A DNA stretch of 64,000 bases from positions 100,637 to 164,636 of the forward strand of contig CAJYKU010000010.1 in the NCBI GenBank assembly GCA_913775175.1, written 5' to 3'. Below are positions 35,569-44,247 of the stretch, piece after piece. A program made the translations under genes and the position numbers. Origin of the DNA: an uncultured Pantoea sp. Lineage in GTDB: Bacteria > Pseudomonadota > Gammaproteobacteria > Enterobacterales > Enterobacteriaceae. The notes under the pieces were generated by a model. The model was not told the DNA's origin and made no database searches. It saw only the letters and a list, made by a program, of their open reading frames with translations. Position 1 is the first letter of the stretch. The number at the start of each line of letters is the position of its first letter.

Positions 35569-35808
35569 ATGAAAAAATTGCGCCCCCGTCGCCCTGCCGG
35601 ACGCTGGGTTTATTACATTTTGTATGATGGAATTCTCTGGCCATGCCCGGTGCGCTGGGAGTGGGAGAGCGGCTTTGATGGCTGGCTACCCTTTTATTAC
35701 TCACCCACATTTGAATTTGTGGCGGGCGATCCGCGTAAAGCTTTCCGTATTGCGCGTAGCAGCGCACGTCACGTTCGCCAGTCACTCTGTGATACAGAGT
35801 ATGCCTGA
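35569..35808 (+). CDS. Small basic/aromatic protein of unknown function
   Basis: A 79-residue protein I do not recognise: basic N terminus (MKKLRPRRPAGRW), a Tyr/Trp-rich centre (YYILYDGILWPCPVRWEWESGFDGW) and a basic helix at the end (FRIARSSARHVRQ). No membrane segment is clear. Start ATG has no strong SD. It lies between the YebW-like gene and convergent osmC. Confidence 0.5.
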   Translation: MKKLRPRRPAGRWVYYILYDGILWPCPVRWEWESGFDGWLPFYYSPTFEFVAGDPRKAFRIARSSARHVRQSLCDTEYA

Positions 35809-35821
35809 CAGCAGAAACAAC

Positions 35822-35841
35822 AGTGCGCCCGCAGGCGCACT
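35822..35841. terminator. Hairpin between the aromatic small gene and osmC
   Basis: AGTGCGCC/GGCGCACT stem with a 4-nt loop between two convergent genes. It has no T-run on the plus side and only GTTGTTT on the minus side, so it may serve osmC weakly. Confidence 0.45.
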
Positions 35842-35871
35842 CCGATTACCCGTGCTGTTTCGCAGGGCATA

Positions 35872-36300
35872 TCAGTTGTTCAGCGTATAATCCAGCGTAA
35901 TCTCAGCATTGAGCAGCTGTGAAACCGGGCAGCCTGCTTTGGCTTGCTGAATAATTTCATCAAATTTATCTTTATCCACGCCCGGCAGAGCGATAGTGCT
36001 GGTCAGCGCGACTTTGGTAATGGCAAAGCCTTCACCTTTTTTATCCAGCGAGACATCGGCAGTCGTGTCAATGCTTTCTGGTGTATGTCCTGCATTACCC
36101 AGCATCAGCGACAGCGCCATTGAGAAACAGGCTGCATGCGCTGCACCAATCAACTCTTCCGGGTTAGTACCCTTCTTATCTTCAAAACGGGTGTTAAAAC
36201 CGTAGGGCTGTTGATTCAGGACGCCACTCTCTGTGCTGACGGTGCCTTTACCTTTGATATCACCTTCCCAATGGGCCGATCCTTTCTTATGAATGGTCAT
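35872..36300 (-). CDS. osmC: Osmotically inducible peroxiredoxin OsmC
   Basis: Thiol-dependent peroxidase, 142 residues. The two redox cysteines of the family are present: HAACFSM near residue 60 and AGCPVSQ near 125. KKGSAHWEGDIKGKGTVSTESG is the conserved N terminus. It reduces organic hydroperoxides in the cytoplasm. Start ATG follows GGAGGAATGAC; an ATG nine codons upstream is rejected. In E. coli it is controlled by RpoS, RcsB and NhaR; none was tested here. Confidence 0.94.
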   Translation of the reverse strand: MTIHKKGSAHWEGDIKGKGTVSTESGVLNQQPYGFNTRFEDKKGTNPEELIGAAHAACFSMALSLMLGNAGHTPESIDTTADVSLDKKGEGFAITKVALTSTIALPGVDKDKFDEIIQQAKAGCPVSQLLNAEITLDYTLNN

Positions 36301-36612
36301 GTCATTCCTCCTGTTAGTGGACAGCACTCAGTATAGTCAAGCGCTTTTATTTTGCCTGGCGCCATAATGTGGCATCTGACCCGCTTATAGCCGCGGGGGC
36401 ATGGCGGAAGCAGATCTGACGCTGGCATATCCGGAGTAAGGAATAGTGTGGAGCACACCTGCGGCTTGCGTGTCATCCGCCGCAATGCACAGAAACGTTA
36501 TCACGCAGCAGCATAGTGCGCTGAAACCATAGCGACGGTGAATGGCAGAACAAACGATAACGGGTACTGCGGTAAAGCATTTGCAGGAGCAGCTGGTCAC
36601 AGCTGAAATCAG
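36301..36612. other. osmC upstream region
   Basis: About 310 nt upstream of osmC without a convincing gene. It should hold the osmC promoters. A 71-codon frame on the minus strand here is considered spurious. Confidence 0.4.
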
Positions 36613-36634
36613 AAAAGCCTCCGGTCGGAGGCTT
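36613..36634 (-). terminator. Terminator of the DUF2767-like gene
   Basis: AAGCCTCC-GGTC-GGAGGCTT hairpin, followed by TTTTC on the minus strand, 38 nt past the stop codon. Confidence 0.75.
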
Positions 36635-36671
36635 ATATTCTACTTAAAGGCAGTCCATGCCGATAAAATCG

Positions 36672-36869
36672 TTACGATAACATCTGGATAGCCAGCGCAT
36701 AGAGGCGCTGTTGTTCGTCGTCGCTGACTGGCTCTTCTTCTGCGTAACAGGCAATCATTGAGCTGACCTTATCCGATGATAAAGCTTCCCCGTGAAGATG
36801 CAGAGTTAGTACGGCACGGCCAACGATTTTCAGAACATCCTGATTATCTCCCTGGACACTATGACTCAA
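36672..36869 (-). CDS. Small DUF2767-like protein
   Basis: A 65-residue helical acidic protein. NQDVLKIVGRAVLTLHLHGE followed by SDDEQQRLYALAIQML recalls DUF2767 proteins such as E. coli YdhZ/FumD, but the match is loose. The only plausible start is TTG with AGAGG 8 nt upstream; there is no Met near the N terminus. It has its own terminator, which supports it being a real gene. Function unknown. Confidence 0.5.
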   Translation of the reverse strand: MSHSVQGDNQDVLKIVGRAVLTLHLHGEALSSDKVSSMIACYAEEEPVSDDEQQRLYALAIQMLS

Positions 36870-37235
36870 TGAAATGACCTCTGAAGTAAAATCTAACGCT
36901 TAATGTCGCGCTCAATATAAAGCAAAACCACAAGTATTTTTAATCAGAATTTCCTCACCATGCTCAATAATCATTCAGACCATAGGAGGAATTTAACTTA
37001 TTTAGCGTACCATGTCAGATATTGAGGTGTTAATTCACTCTTTTTTCGAATAAATTTTACACGTAGCTGATATTCAGCACGCAACAATCATTAATATTTT
37101 GCGATAATAAACCAGTAAACGCTATGACACTTTTCATGGTGCTTTGCCCGGCACGTTTGATGAATTACCGTTGCTGACTGTACGGCTTTCTGCCAGACTG
37201 GCCGCGCTATCTTCCCTCCTGACTGAGACATTTTT
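36870..37235. other. AT-rich gap upstream of dbpA
   Basis: 366 nt without a credible gene. It is AT-rich in the first 220 nt. A GGAGGAATTTAAC stretch at about 36984 looks like a ribosome-binding site but no start codon follows at the right distance. It probably holds the promoters of dbpA and of the DUF2767-like gene. Confidence 0.4.
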
Positions 37236-38615
37236 GTGACTGCTTTTTCAACCCTGACGCAACTGCCCGCCAGCCAGCTCGATAATCTGCGCGAAATGGG
37301 CTTCGATACGATGACGCCAATTCAGGCTGCATCGCTCCCTGCCATTCTTGCTGGTCGCGATGTACGCGCGCAGGCAAAAACCGGCAGCGGTAAAACCGCT
37401 GCGTTTGGCGTTGGGCTGCTTAATCGTATTGATAACAGCCAGTTTCATACTCAGGCGCTGGTGCTCTGTCCTACGCGTGAACTGGCCGAGCAGGTCAGCA
37501 ATGTACTGCGTCAGCTGGCGCGCTTTACACGTAATGTCAAAATTCTGACACTGTGTGGCGGTCAGCCAATGAGCGCCCAGCGCGACTCGCTGGCTCACGC
37601 GCCACATATTGTCGTGGGCACGCCAGGCCGCCTGCTGGATCATCTCAGACGCGATAATCTCGATCTGAGCCAGCTGCAGACGCTGGTGCTTGATGAAGCA
37701 GATCGTATGCTGGAAATGGGCTTCCGTGATGATATGGAAGCGATTATTGGATTTACGCCAGAAGCGCGTCAGACGCTGCTCTTTTCGGCTACCTGGCCTG
37801 ACACGATCGCCAGTCTGAGCCAGCGCTTTCAGCGTGATGCGCTGGCTGTCGCAACTGAAACTGAAGCGGAACTGCCTGCTATTGAGCAGCAGTTTATTGA
37901 AGCAAGTGCTGGTGAACGCATTAACCTGCTCTGCGGGCTGCTTAGTCAGCATCAGCCCGCATCCTGCGTGGTATTTTGTAACACCAAACGCGAGTGTGAT
38001 GATGTTGCCGCCGCACTGAACGATCGTAATATCAGCGCGCTGGCGCTGCATGGCGATCTGGAGCAGCGCGACCGCGAGCGCGTTCTTATCCGCTTTGCAA
38101 ACGGCAGCAGCCGTGTGCTGATTGCCACCGACGTTGCTGCACGCGGACTGGATATCAAATCGCTGGCACTGGTGGTTAACCTTGAACTGGCGTGGGATCC
38201 GGAGGTGCATCTGCACCGAATCGGACGTACCGGACGCGCAGGCGAACAAGGTCTGGCGGTAAGCTTTGTAGCACCTGAAGGTATGGCTCGCGCCCATGCG
38301 CTGGAAGATTATCTGCAGCAGAAGCTCAACTGGGTAGCCGCAGCATCACTGAAAGGCAAAGCCGCCAGGGCGCTGCCTGCAGAGATGATGACGCTCTGTA
38401 TTGATGGCGGACGCAAAGCCAAAATCCGCCCGGGCGATATTCTGGGTGCACTGACCGGTGAAGCTGGCTTTAACGGCGACCAGATTGGCAAAATCGATCT
38501 GACGCCGACGCATGCCTATGTCGCTATCGCCGCTGCTCAGGCGAAAAAAGCCCTGATTAAGTTAAAAGAGGGCAAAATTAAAGGCAAAAGCGTGCGCGCT
38601 ATTTTGCTGAAGTAA
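37236..38615 (+). CDS. dbpA: ATP-dependent RNA helicase DbpA
   Basis: A DEAD-box helicase of 459 residues that acts on 23S rRNA hairpin 92 during 50S assembly. Motifs in order: Q motif (MTPIQ), AQAKTGSGKT (I) near 46, PTRELA (Ia), VLDEADRML (II, DEAD) near 153, SATW (III), HRIGRTGRAG (VI). The C-terminal RNA-binding domain (CIDGGRKAKIRPGDILGALTGEAG) is the DbpA-specific one. The start MTAFSTL is GTG. It is monocistronic. Confidence 0.95.
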   Translation: MTAFSTLTQLPASQLDNLREMGFDTMTPIQAASLPAILAGRDVRAQAKTGSGKTAAFGVGLLNRIDNSQFHTQALVLCPTRELAEQVSNVLRQLARFTRNVKILTLCGGQPMSAQRDSLAHAPHIVVGTPGRLLDHLRRDNLDLSQLQTLVLDEADRMLEMGFRDDMEAIIGFTPEARQTLLFSATWPDTIASLSQRFQRDALAVATETEAELPAIEQQFIEASAGERINLLCGLLSQHQPASCVVFCNTKRECDDVAAALNDRNISALALHGDLEQRDRERVLIRFANGSSRVLIATDVAARGLDIKSLALVVNLELAWDPEVHLHRIGRTGRAGEQGLAVSFVAPEGMARAHALEDYLQQKLNWVAAASLKGKAARALPAEMMTLCIDGGRKAKIRPGDILGALTGEAGFNGDQIGKIDLTPTHAYVAIAAAQAKKALIKLKEGKIKGKSVRAILLK

Positions 38616-38668
38616 TGCACTGAGAGCGTGAGGACAATCGCGTCCTTGCGCTTAATTTCGCAACGCAC

Positions 38669-38694
38669 TCCATTTTTACCACCTCCTGCCGATA
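38669..38694 (+). promoter_or_regulatory. Sigma-28 (FliA)-like promoter upstream of cheV
   Basis: A perfect -10 GCCGATAA (38687-38694) with TCCATTTT at an 11-nt spacing, which matches the -35 consensus TAAAGTTT at 5 of 8. It lies 63 nt before cheV. Confidence 0.55.
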
Positions 38695-38757
38695 ACCAGT
38701 TCATCACGGCATCTCTGCCCTGCTCCCGTTCCGCCCAGATTCCGCACCGAGGCCATA

Positions 38758-39720
38758 ATGGATAATTTTCAGAAAGAGATCGATGAACGCGCGAATCTCG
38801 CGCTCTCTAATAAACTTGAACTGCTGCTGTTTCGGCTGGGAGCCGATCGGCTTCATGGCAAACCGGAACTGTACGGCATCAATGTATTTAAGCTGCGCGA
38901 AATTGTCCCCATGCCAGCGATTACCCGTGCTGCCGGCATGAAGTCGCCTTTACTCGGTATGGCCAATATTCGGGGGCAGTTTATTCCGGTCATTGACCTG
39001 CCTGCCGTGACTGGCTGTAAACCAGAGAGCGGGCTTAACCTGCTGCTGGTTACTGAATATGCGCGCAGTACGCAGGCGTTTGCAGTGGAGTCGGTTGAGG
39101 ATATTGTACGCCTTGACTGGAGCCAGGTGCATACAGCGGAAGCCGGGATCAGCAACCGCAATATTACCAGTATCGCCAGCCTGAACAATCAGAGCGAAAG
39201 CAACGATCTCGCCCTGGTGCTCGATGTGGAGCAGATCCTCTATGATATTATTCCTTCAGTACGTGGCGCAGCGCCTGATACCGCCACAGCGCGTGATTTC
39301 AATATCAAACCTGGCGCGGTGGCGATTGTTGCTGAAGATTCCCGGGTAGCGCGCCAGCTGCTGGAACAGGGACTGAAAAGCATGGGGATCCCGGCGCTGA
39401 TGTATAACACCGGACTGGAAGCCTGGATAAAAATCACTGAAATGCAGAGAGAGGCACAGGCCAGCAACACCTCAATTCACGATAAAATCGCGCTGGTACT
39501 GACCGATCTGGAAATGCCAGAGATGGATGGCTTTACGCTGACGCGCAATATCAAGCGTGACAATGTACTGCGCCATATTCCGGTAGTTATCCACTCTTCG
39601 CTCTCCGGCAGCGCAAATGAAGATCATGTACGCAAGGTTGGCGCTGACAGCTATGTCGCTAAATTTGAAATCAATGAACTCTCCAGCGCGATCTGCCAGG
39701 TACTGGAGCAGCAGCGCTGA
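38758..39720 (+). CDS. cheV: Chemotaxis protein CheV
   Basis: A CheW-type coupling domain (about residues 20-165; ELYGINVFKLREIVPMP, GMANIRGQFIPVIDLP) fused to a receiver domain (185-320). Acidic residues ED at 193-194, the phosphoacceptor D250 in LTDLEMPEMDGF, and Lys in YVAKF are all present. CheV couples receptors to CheA and is phosphorylated as an adaptation or sink element. 320 residues, normal. E. coli lacks CheV; Salmonella and Erwiniaceae have it. A receptor gene follows on the same strand. Confidence 0.93.
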   Translation: MDNFQKEIDERANLALSNKLELLLFRLGADRLHGKPELYGINVFKLREIVPMPAITRAAGMKSPLLGMANIRGQFIPVIDLPAVTGCKPESGLNLLLVTEYARSTQAFAVESVEDIVRLDWSQVHTAEAGISNRNITSIASLNNQSESNDLALVLDVEQILYDIIPSVRGAAPDTATARDFNIKPGAVAIVAEDSRVARQLLEQGLKSMGIPALMYNTGLEAWIKITEMQREAQASNTSIHDKIALVLTDLEMPEMDGFTLTRNIKRDNVLRHIPVVIHSSLSGSANEDHVRKVGADSYVAKFEINELSSAICQVLEQQR

Positions 39721-39746
39721 CAGCTCTCTGCTCTGACGGTTTCGGG

Positions 39747-39763
39747 CGCGCCTTACGCGCCTG
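39747..39763 (+). terminator. Hairpin after cheV
   Basis: GGCGCG-CCTTA-CGCGCC hairpin 27 nt after the cheV stop, followed by TGTTAC rather than a T-run; a weak terminator at best. Confidence 0.4.
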
Positions 39764-39819
39764 TTACACGCCCCCTCCCTGCGCAACTACGTCATTTTTG
39801 TGACACCTCTCTTAAAAAT

Positions 39820-39846
39820 TAAAGTTAACACTTTAACAACCGATAA
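39820..39846 (+). promoter_or_regulatory. Sigma-28 (FliA) promoter of the chemoreceptor gene
   Basis: TAAAGTTA-N11-ACCGATAA matches the consensus TAAAGTTT-N11-GCCGATAA at 7 of 8 in each half, about 140 nt before the start codon. Confidence 0.85.
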
Positions 39847-39985
39847 CTTTTGTGCTTGCGCTGACGTAAGCAAAGCGTCGCTGGCATCGGGTTCAAAGCT
39901 AGCTTTAACCCGCGCTACATATAGCAGGTAACAGGTCTGTTACGCATCTTATCGCTGACTGATTTCTGGCAAATGGGGAGAGCCA

Positions 39986-41542
39986 ATGTTTAGCATTAGG
40001 AATATGAAAGTCGGGATCCGCCTGGGCATTGCCTTTGGGATAGTTGTGGCACTGCTGATGGTGGTTGGCGTGACCTCATGGTTAAAAATCAGCACTATTA
40101 AAACCGGTATTACCTCTATCGTTGAAGATCGCTTTGTCAAAGTTCGCCTGGGGTTTGATGTCCGTGACGGTGTCAACGATCAGATTAAAATTCTGCGCGG
40201 TATTGTCATCGACTCCGCCAACCCGGATAACAATACCAGGCGAATTGCTCAGCTGGCAGAGGCAACGGCACAGACCAATAGCGCGATGAAAAAGATTGAG
40301 GCGATTCAGGTCACCGTTATCGGAAAAAAAGAGATTGCCGGATTGCTGGCTGACAGCAAACTGTTTGATGTACAAAAAAATGAGCTGCTGGCGCTGCTAC
40401 AGGCGGGCAAAACTGAAGAAGCAACCAGCTATGTGCTGCACAACATTATTGAGACGCAGAGTCGTTTTCTGCAGGACGCCAACGCGTTCGCAGACTCTCA
40501 GGCCAGTCAGCTGCATCAGGAGGGAGTGAATATTATTGCCGATGGCACAACCGCCATTCATATTTCGCTGATCTTTACTGCGATTGCTATTGCAGCCGCC
40601 GCACTGCTGGGACTGCTGCTGACCCGCTCGATTGTTCGTCCACTTAATGAAGCTGTAACGGTGGCCGGCAACGTGGCAGCAGGCGATCTCAGCTCGCAGA
40701 TTCAGGTGCGCAGCAGCGATGAAACCGGCGTGCTGATGCAGGCGCTGCAAACCATGAATGACAACCTGCTGACGATTGTCTCCAATGTGCGGGCTGGCTC
40801 AGACACCATTGCTGTAGCGTCTAATCAGATATCGAGCGGTAATATCGATCTCTCTTCGCGTACCGAGCAGCAGGCCAGCTCGCTGGAGGAGACGGCTTCA
40901 GCGATGGAACAGATGACCGCTACCGTCAAGCACAATGCAGAAAATGCACGTGAGGCGAATTCACTGGTGTTAAAAACCTCGGAAGTTGCAAAAGAGGGTG
41001 GCGTGGTAATGACGCAGGTTATCGACAAAATGGAGGCGATCAGCCACGCCTCGAAAAAAATTGTCGATATCATTGGCGTCATCGACTCAATCGCTTTCCA
41101 GACCAATATTCTGTCACTGAATGCAGCAGTTGAAGCAGCACGCGCCGGTGAACAGGGACGCGGTTTCGCCGTTGTTGCCACCGAAGTGCGCAATCTGGCG
41201 CAGCGTTCAGCTTCCGCAGCCAAAGAGATCAAAACATTGATTGAAGATTCGGTCGCACAGGTTGACGAGGGCAGCCGGCTGGTAACCCATGCTGGCTCAA
41301 CGATTGGTGATGTCGTTAACAGCGTACAGGGCGTGGCGAATATTATGAATGAGATTACTATTGCCAGCGGTGAGCAGAGCAGCGGTATCGGCGAGATAAA
41401 CCAGGCAATTACGCAGATGGAAGCCGTTACGCAGCAGAATGCGGCACTGGTGCAGCAAGCCTCTGCTGCTTCACAGGCGCTGCAGGAGCAGGCCGATCGG
41501 CTGGCGAGCTCAATGAGCGTGTTTAAAACCGCAGCCGCATAA
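39986..41542 (+). CDS. Methyl-accepting chemotaxis protein
   Basis: A 518-residue chemoreceptor of the Tar/Tsr type. Two membrane segments (about 12-33 and 190-213) flank a periplasmic four-helix-bundle ligand domain. A HAMP domain (RSIVRPLNEAV) and the signalling hairpin (NAAVEAARAGEQGRGFAVVATEVR near residue 380) follow. Adaptation helices with EETASAMEQMT are present. The C terminus (SVFKTAAA) lacks the NWETF-type CheR tether. Ligand unknown. Strong SD GGGGAG before ATG. It lies behind a sigma-28 promoter next to cheV. Confidence 0.92.
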   Translation: MFSIRNMKVGIRLGIAFGIVVALLMVVGVTSWLKISTIKTGITSIVEDRFVKVRLGFDVRDGVNDQIKILRGIVIDSANPDNNTRRIAQLAEATAQTNSAMKKIEAIQVTVIGKKEIAGLLADSKLFDVQKNELLALLQAGKTEEATSYVLHNIIETQSRFLQDANAFADSQASQLHQEGVNIIADGTTAIHISLIFTAIAIAAAALLGLLLTRSIVRPLNEAVTVAGNVAAGDLSSQIQVRSSDETGVLMQALQTMNDNLLTIVSNVRAGSDTIAVASNQISSGNIDLSSRTEQQASSLEETASAMEQMTATVKHNAENAREANSLVLKTSEVAKEGGVVMTQVIDKMEAISHASKKIVDIIGVIDSIAFQTNILSLNAAVEAARAGEQGRGFAVVATEVRNLAQRSASAAKEIKTLIEDSVAQVDEGSRLVTHAGSTIGDVVNSVQGVANIMNEITIASGEQSSGIGEINQAITQMEAVTQQNAALVQQASAASQALQEQADRLASSMSVFKTAAA

Positions 41543-41553
41543 TATGACCGTTG

Positions 41554-41580
41554 CGGGGTGCGCTGATCACGCACCCCGTT
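41554..41580. terminator. Hairpin between the MCP gene and sdaC
   Basis: CGGGGTGCG/CGCACCCCG stem with a 7-nt loop, between convergent genes. It is followed by TTTGTG on the plus strand. Confidence 0.6.
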
Positions 41581-41585
41581 TGTGA

Positions 41586-42872
41586 TTAACCGATCAGTGA
41601 CCAGGCAATTGATGAAATCGCCAGCAGCCCTACCACCACCACAAACAGATTACTGAGTTTACCGCTATATTTTCGCATCGCAGGTACTTTCTGAATCGCA
41701 TACATCGGCATTAAAAACAGAATAGCGGCAATAATCGGGCCACCCAGCGTTTCAATCATGCCAAGAATACTTGGATTCAGCGTCGCTACCAGCCAGGTTG
41801 TCAGCAGCATAAACAGTGTGGTCAGCCGGTTCAGCTTTTGGGCGGTAATCACTCTACCGCGGCTACGCAGCGATTTGGTTACGATGCCATTAAAGCCTTC
41901 GCGCGCGCCGAGGTAGTGCCCAAGAAACGATTTAGTAATTGCAACCATGGCGACAATCGGTCCCAGCCAGGCAATCATCGGGACATTAAAGTGATTAGCC
42001 AGGTAGGAAAGAATCGTGATGTTCTGCGCTTTTGCCGCCTGCAGATCGGCAGGTGACAGGCTGAGCACGCAGCTGAAAACAAAAAACATCACGGTTACAA
42101 CCATCATCAGATGCGCGCTGGCGAGAATACGTGAGCAGCGTTTTTCCGCACCATCTCCATACTCATTGCGCTTTGCTACGGCAAAGGATGAGATAATAGG
42201 AGAATGGTTAAATGAGAATACCATTACCGGAATTGCCAGCCAGAGCGTCATCCACAGGTTGCCGCTGCCAGCTGACTGAGTGAATGATAAGGTTTCCAAA
42301 GCCGCACCGTGCCAGTGGGGTACCAGATAAGCGGCCAGCAGCATTAATACGGCGACAAATGGAAACACCAGAATACTCATGGCCTTAACAATCATTTGCT
42401 CGCCAAAGCGCACCACCATCATCATGCCGCAAATCAGCAGCAGCGATAGCAGCGCGCGGGGCGGAGAAACCATGCCCAGCTGATGCACGATAAAGCTGTC
42501 TACGGTATTAGTGATCGCCACGCTGTACATTAACAGAATAGGATAGATGGCGAAAAAATAGAGCAGCGTGATGATTTTACCCGCGCCGGTGCCAAAATGT
42601 TCCTCCACCACCTCCGTGATATCTTCACCTGGCTGCTTACCAGAGAGTACGAAACGCGTCAGCGCACGGTGCGCATAGAAAGTCATGGGAAATGCCAGCA
42701 GTGCCATCATCAGCAACGGCAGTAACCCTCCGGCTCCCGCGTTAATTGGCAGAAAGAGAACGCCTGCGCCAATCGCAGTGCCATACAGGCCCAGCATCCA
42801 CACCGTATCACTCTTGCTCCAGCCTTTTGCTTCACGTGTTGTGGCAAGCGTGCTGGTTTGTGAGTTATTCAT
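41586..42872 (-). CDS. sdaC: Serine/H+ symporter SdaC
   Basis: HAAAP-family transporter of 428 residues and about 11 membrane segments. It is near-identical to E. coli SdaC (for example WMLGLYGTAIGAGVLFLPIN and VFSFNHSPIISSFAVAKR). The start MNNSQTST aligns with the family and has GGAGAGACTG before it; the reading frame is open 48 codons further upstream through a repeat region. E. coli sdaC is followed by sdaB (serine deaminase), which is not here. Single gene, convergent with the MCP gene. Confidence 0.93.
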   Translation of the reverse strand: MNNSQTSTLATTREAKGWSKSDTVWMLGLYGTAIGAGVLFLPINAGAGGLLPLLMMALLAFPMTFYAHRALTRFVLSGKQPGEDITEVVEEHFGTGAGKIITLLYFFAIYPILLMYSVAITNTVDSFIVHQLGMVSPPRALLSLLLICGMMMVVRFGEQMIVKAMSILVFPFVAVLMLLAAYLVPHWHGAALETLSFTQSAGSGNLWMTLWLAIPVMVFSFNHSPIISSFAVAKRNEYGDGAEKRCSRILASAHLMMVVTVMFFVFSCVLSLSPADLQAAKAQNITILSYLANHFNVPMIAWLGPIVAMVAITKSFLGHYLGAREGFNGIVTKSLRSRGRVITAQKLNRLTTLFMLLTTWLVATLNPSILGMIETLGGPIIAAILFLMPMYAIQKVPAMRKYSGKLSNLFVVVVGLLAISSIAWSLIG

Positions 42873-43251
42873 CAGTCTCTCCAGAATCGTCATCGTCATG
42901 CAGCCGGTTCGCGGCTTTTGGTTCGCAGTCAGCCTTAGCAAGCGCCCCGAGTAACCCGCGCACATGCTATACGCTTTTACTCTCGCTCGGGGAGATGAAC
43001 GCAAGATATGCATCACAAAAGTGATAAAAATGCGAGGTACGGCTGTTTTTTAAGCAAAAATGCGAGGTGCGGCTGTTTTTTGAGCAAAAATGCACAAACC
43101 AGCCACGCAACCGATTGCCTGATGTTATTTGACCTGAGTCACAAAAAGAGTGCAAGTCTAAACAGAACTCAGAGAGCAGCGGAAAAGATCTCCGGCCACT
43201 TCCCTGCCCTGCAGCTAACAGATGACGGGGGGTAGCCGGAGAGATTCAACA
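42873..43251. other. sdaC upstream region
   Basis: About 380 nt between sdaC and the first surface-glycan gene. It contains a short tandem repeat (43026-43093) and an ATCAC-AAAA-GTGAT palindrome (43012-43025). I see no gene; a 62-codon minus-strand frame there encodes only the repeat. Confidence 0.5.
43026..43093. repeat. 30-bp direct tandem repeat (2 copies plus 8 bp)
   Basis: Two 30-bp units (43026-43055 and 43056-43085) beginning AAAAATGCGAGGT and ending in a T-run plus AGC differ at two positions. A partial third unit (AAAAATGC) follows. Confidence 0.9.
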
Positions 43252-44247
43252 TCAGAATGCACGCATTCTGTAAAGGGCGAGAAGACAGTAGTAAGCTGTG
43301 AGCGAGTTTAAATTCATAATAATATATTTTAGTTTTTCGTTTTTATTCAGCAGCGTAAAAATCCCTTTTGAATATTTCCCGCGTTTTATCTGTTTTATTT
43401 CTGTCGCGATATCTGCTGACGAAAAAGAGGCATGATACATTGCGGTAACAATCTGCATATCCAGCGCCAGCACGCGCTTTGAAATACCTTTAAGGAAGTG
43501 ATCCAGCTCGCTGCTTTTATACTTTTCAATCAGGGTATCATACAGTGCAGTTAGTGACTGCTTACGCACTTTGAGTTCACTGTATTGCACTTTCTGCTTT
43601 GAGAGTGAGCCAGCAGTATCTTCATAGTGATAAGCTGCACTGGGCGTCACCATAAAATTACTGATGCAGCTAAAATATTTCAGATTGAAGAGCAGATCCT
43701 CGCTCATAGAAATACCTTCCAGAAAGCGCAGGTCAAACAACTCTATAATCTCACGGCGATAGCATTTGTTGTGCAGATAACCGATATTGTCGCTAATCTC
43801 CAGCTCTCCCAGCACATAGGGAATATCGTGCTGGCTGAAAAAGCCCGTCTGCGACACGCTGCCAATACGGCTATCATTTAGATGCCCTACTATCAGATCC
43901 ACTGTTTCTGCAGGCCAGGCATTAAGATCCTGCTTGAAATTCATTAAAAAATTGTCATCAACCCAGTCATCGGCATCCAGAAACAGAAGATAGTCACCTC
44001 TGGCCTGATGCAGTCCGCTATTGCGTGCCGCGCTGACTCCCGCATTAATCTGCTCCAGCACAGTGATCTGTGGATAGCAGGCGTACTCAGATAATATTTC
44101 TGCGCTGTTATCATTGCTGCCATCGTTAACGATAATCACTTCGTAATTATTGAATGTCTGATTTAATACGCTCAGCAGTGTCCGCCGGATCGTGCGTTGT
44201 GAGTTATAAACGGGAATGATAATACTAAATAATGGGTTGTCATTCAT
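43252..44247 (-). CDS. Glycosyltransferase family 2 (surface glycan), distal gene
   Basis: A 331-residue GT-A glycosyltransferase. LFSIIIPVYNSQRTIRRTLLSVLNQTFNNYEVIIVNDGSND is the N-terminal nucleotide-sugar binding part, and YLLFLDADDWVDDNFL carries the DxD-type motif near residue 95. The C terminus is helical, without a clear membrane span. Its start overlaps the flippase stop by 4 nt, so it is the last gene of a GT2-flippase-GT2 unit. Sugar donor and acceptor are not predictable. Confidence 0.88.
   Translation of the reverse strand: MNDNPLFSIIIPVYNSQRTIRRTLLSVLNQTFNNYEVIIVNDGSNDNSAEILSEYACYPQITVLEQINAGVSAARNSGLHQARGDYLLFLDADDWVDDNFLMNFKQDLNAWPAETVDLIVGHLNDSRIGSVSQTGFFSQHDIPYVLGELEISDNIGYLHNKCYRREIIELFDLRFLEGISMSEDLLFNLKYFSCISNFMVTPSAAYHYEDTAGSLSKQKVQYSELKVRKQSLTALYDTLIEKYKSSELDHFLKGISKRVLALDMQIVTAMYHASFSSADIATEIKQIKRGKYSKGIFTLLNKNEKLKYIIMNLNSLTAYYCLLALYRMRAF

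Noticed and set aside
36385..36600. A 71-codon minus-strand frame upstream of osmC with a Cys-rich hydrophobic stretch
   Set aside because: It has no ribosome-binding site, lies in the expected osmC promoter region and resembles no known small membrane protein or toxin.
37010..37051. A 13-codon leader peptide upstream of dbpA
   Set aside because: The nearby GGAGG is about 25 nt too far upstream of the ATG and there is no attenuator-like structure.
42967..43155. A 62-codon minus-strand frame across the tandem repeat, with a repeated KNSRTSHF peptide
   Set aside because: The peptide repeat only reflects the 30-bp DNA repeat; there is no SD and the composition is not protein-like.
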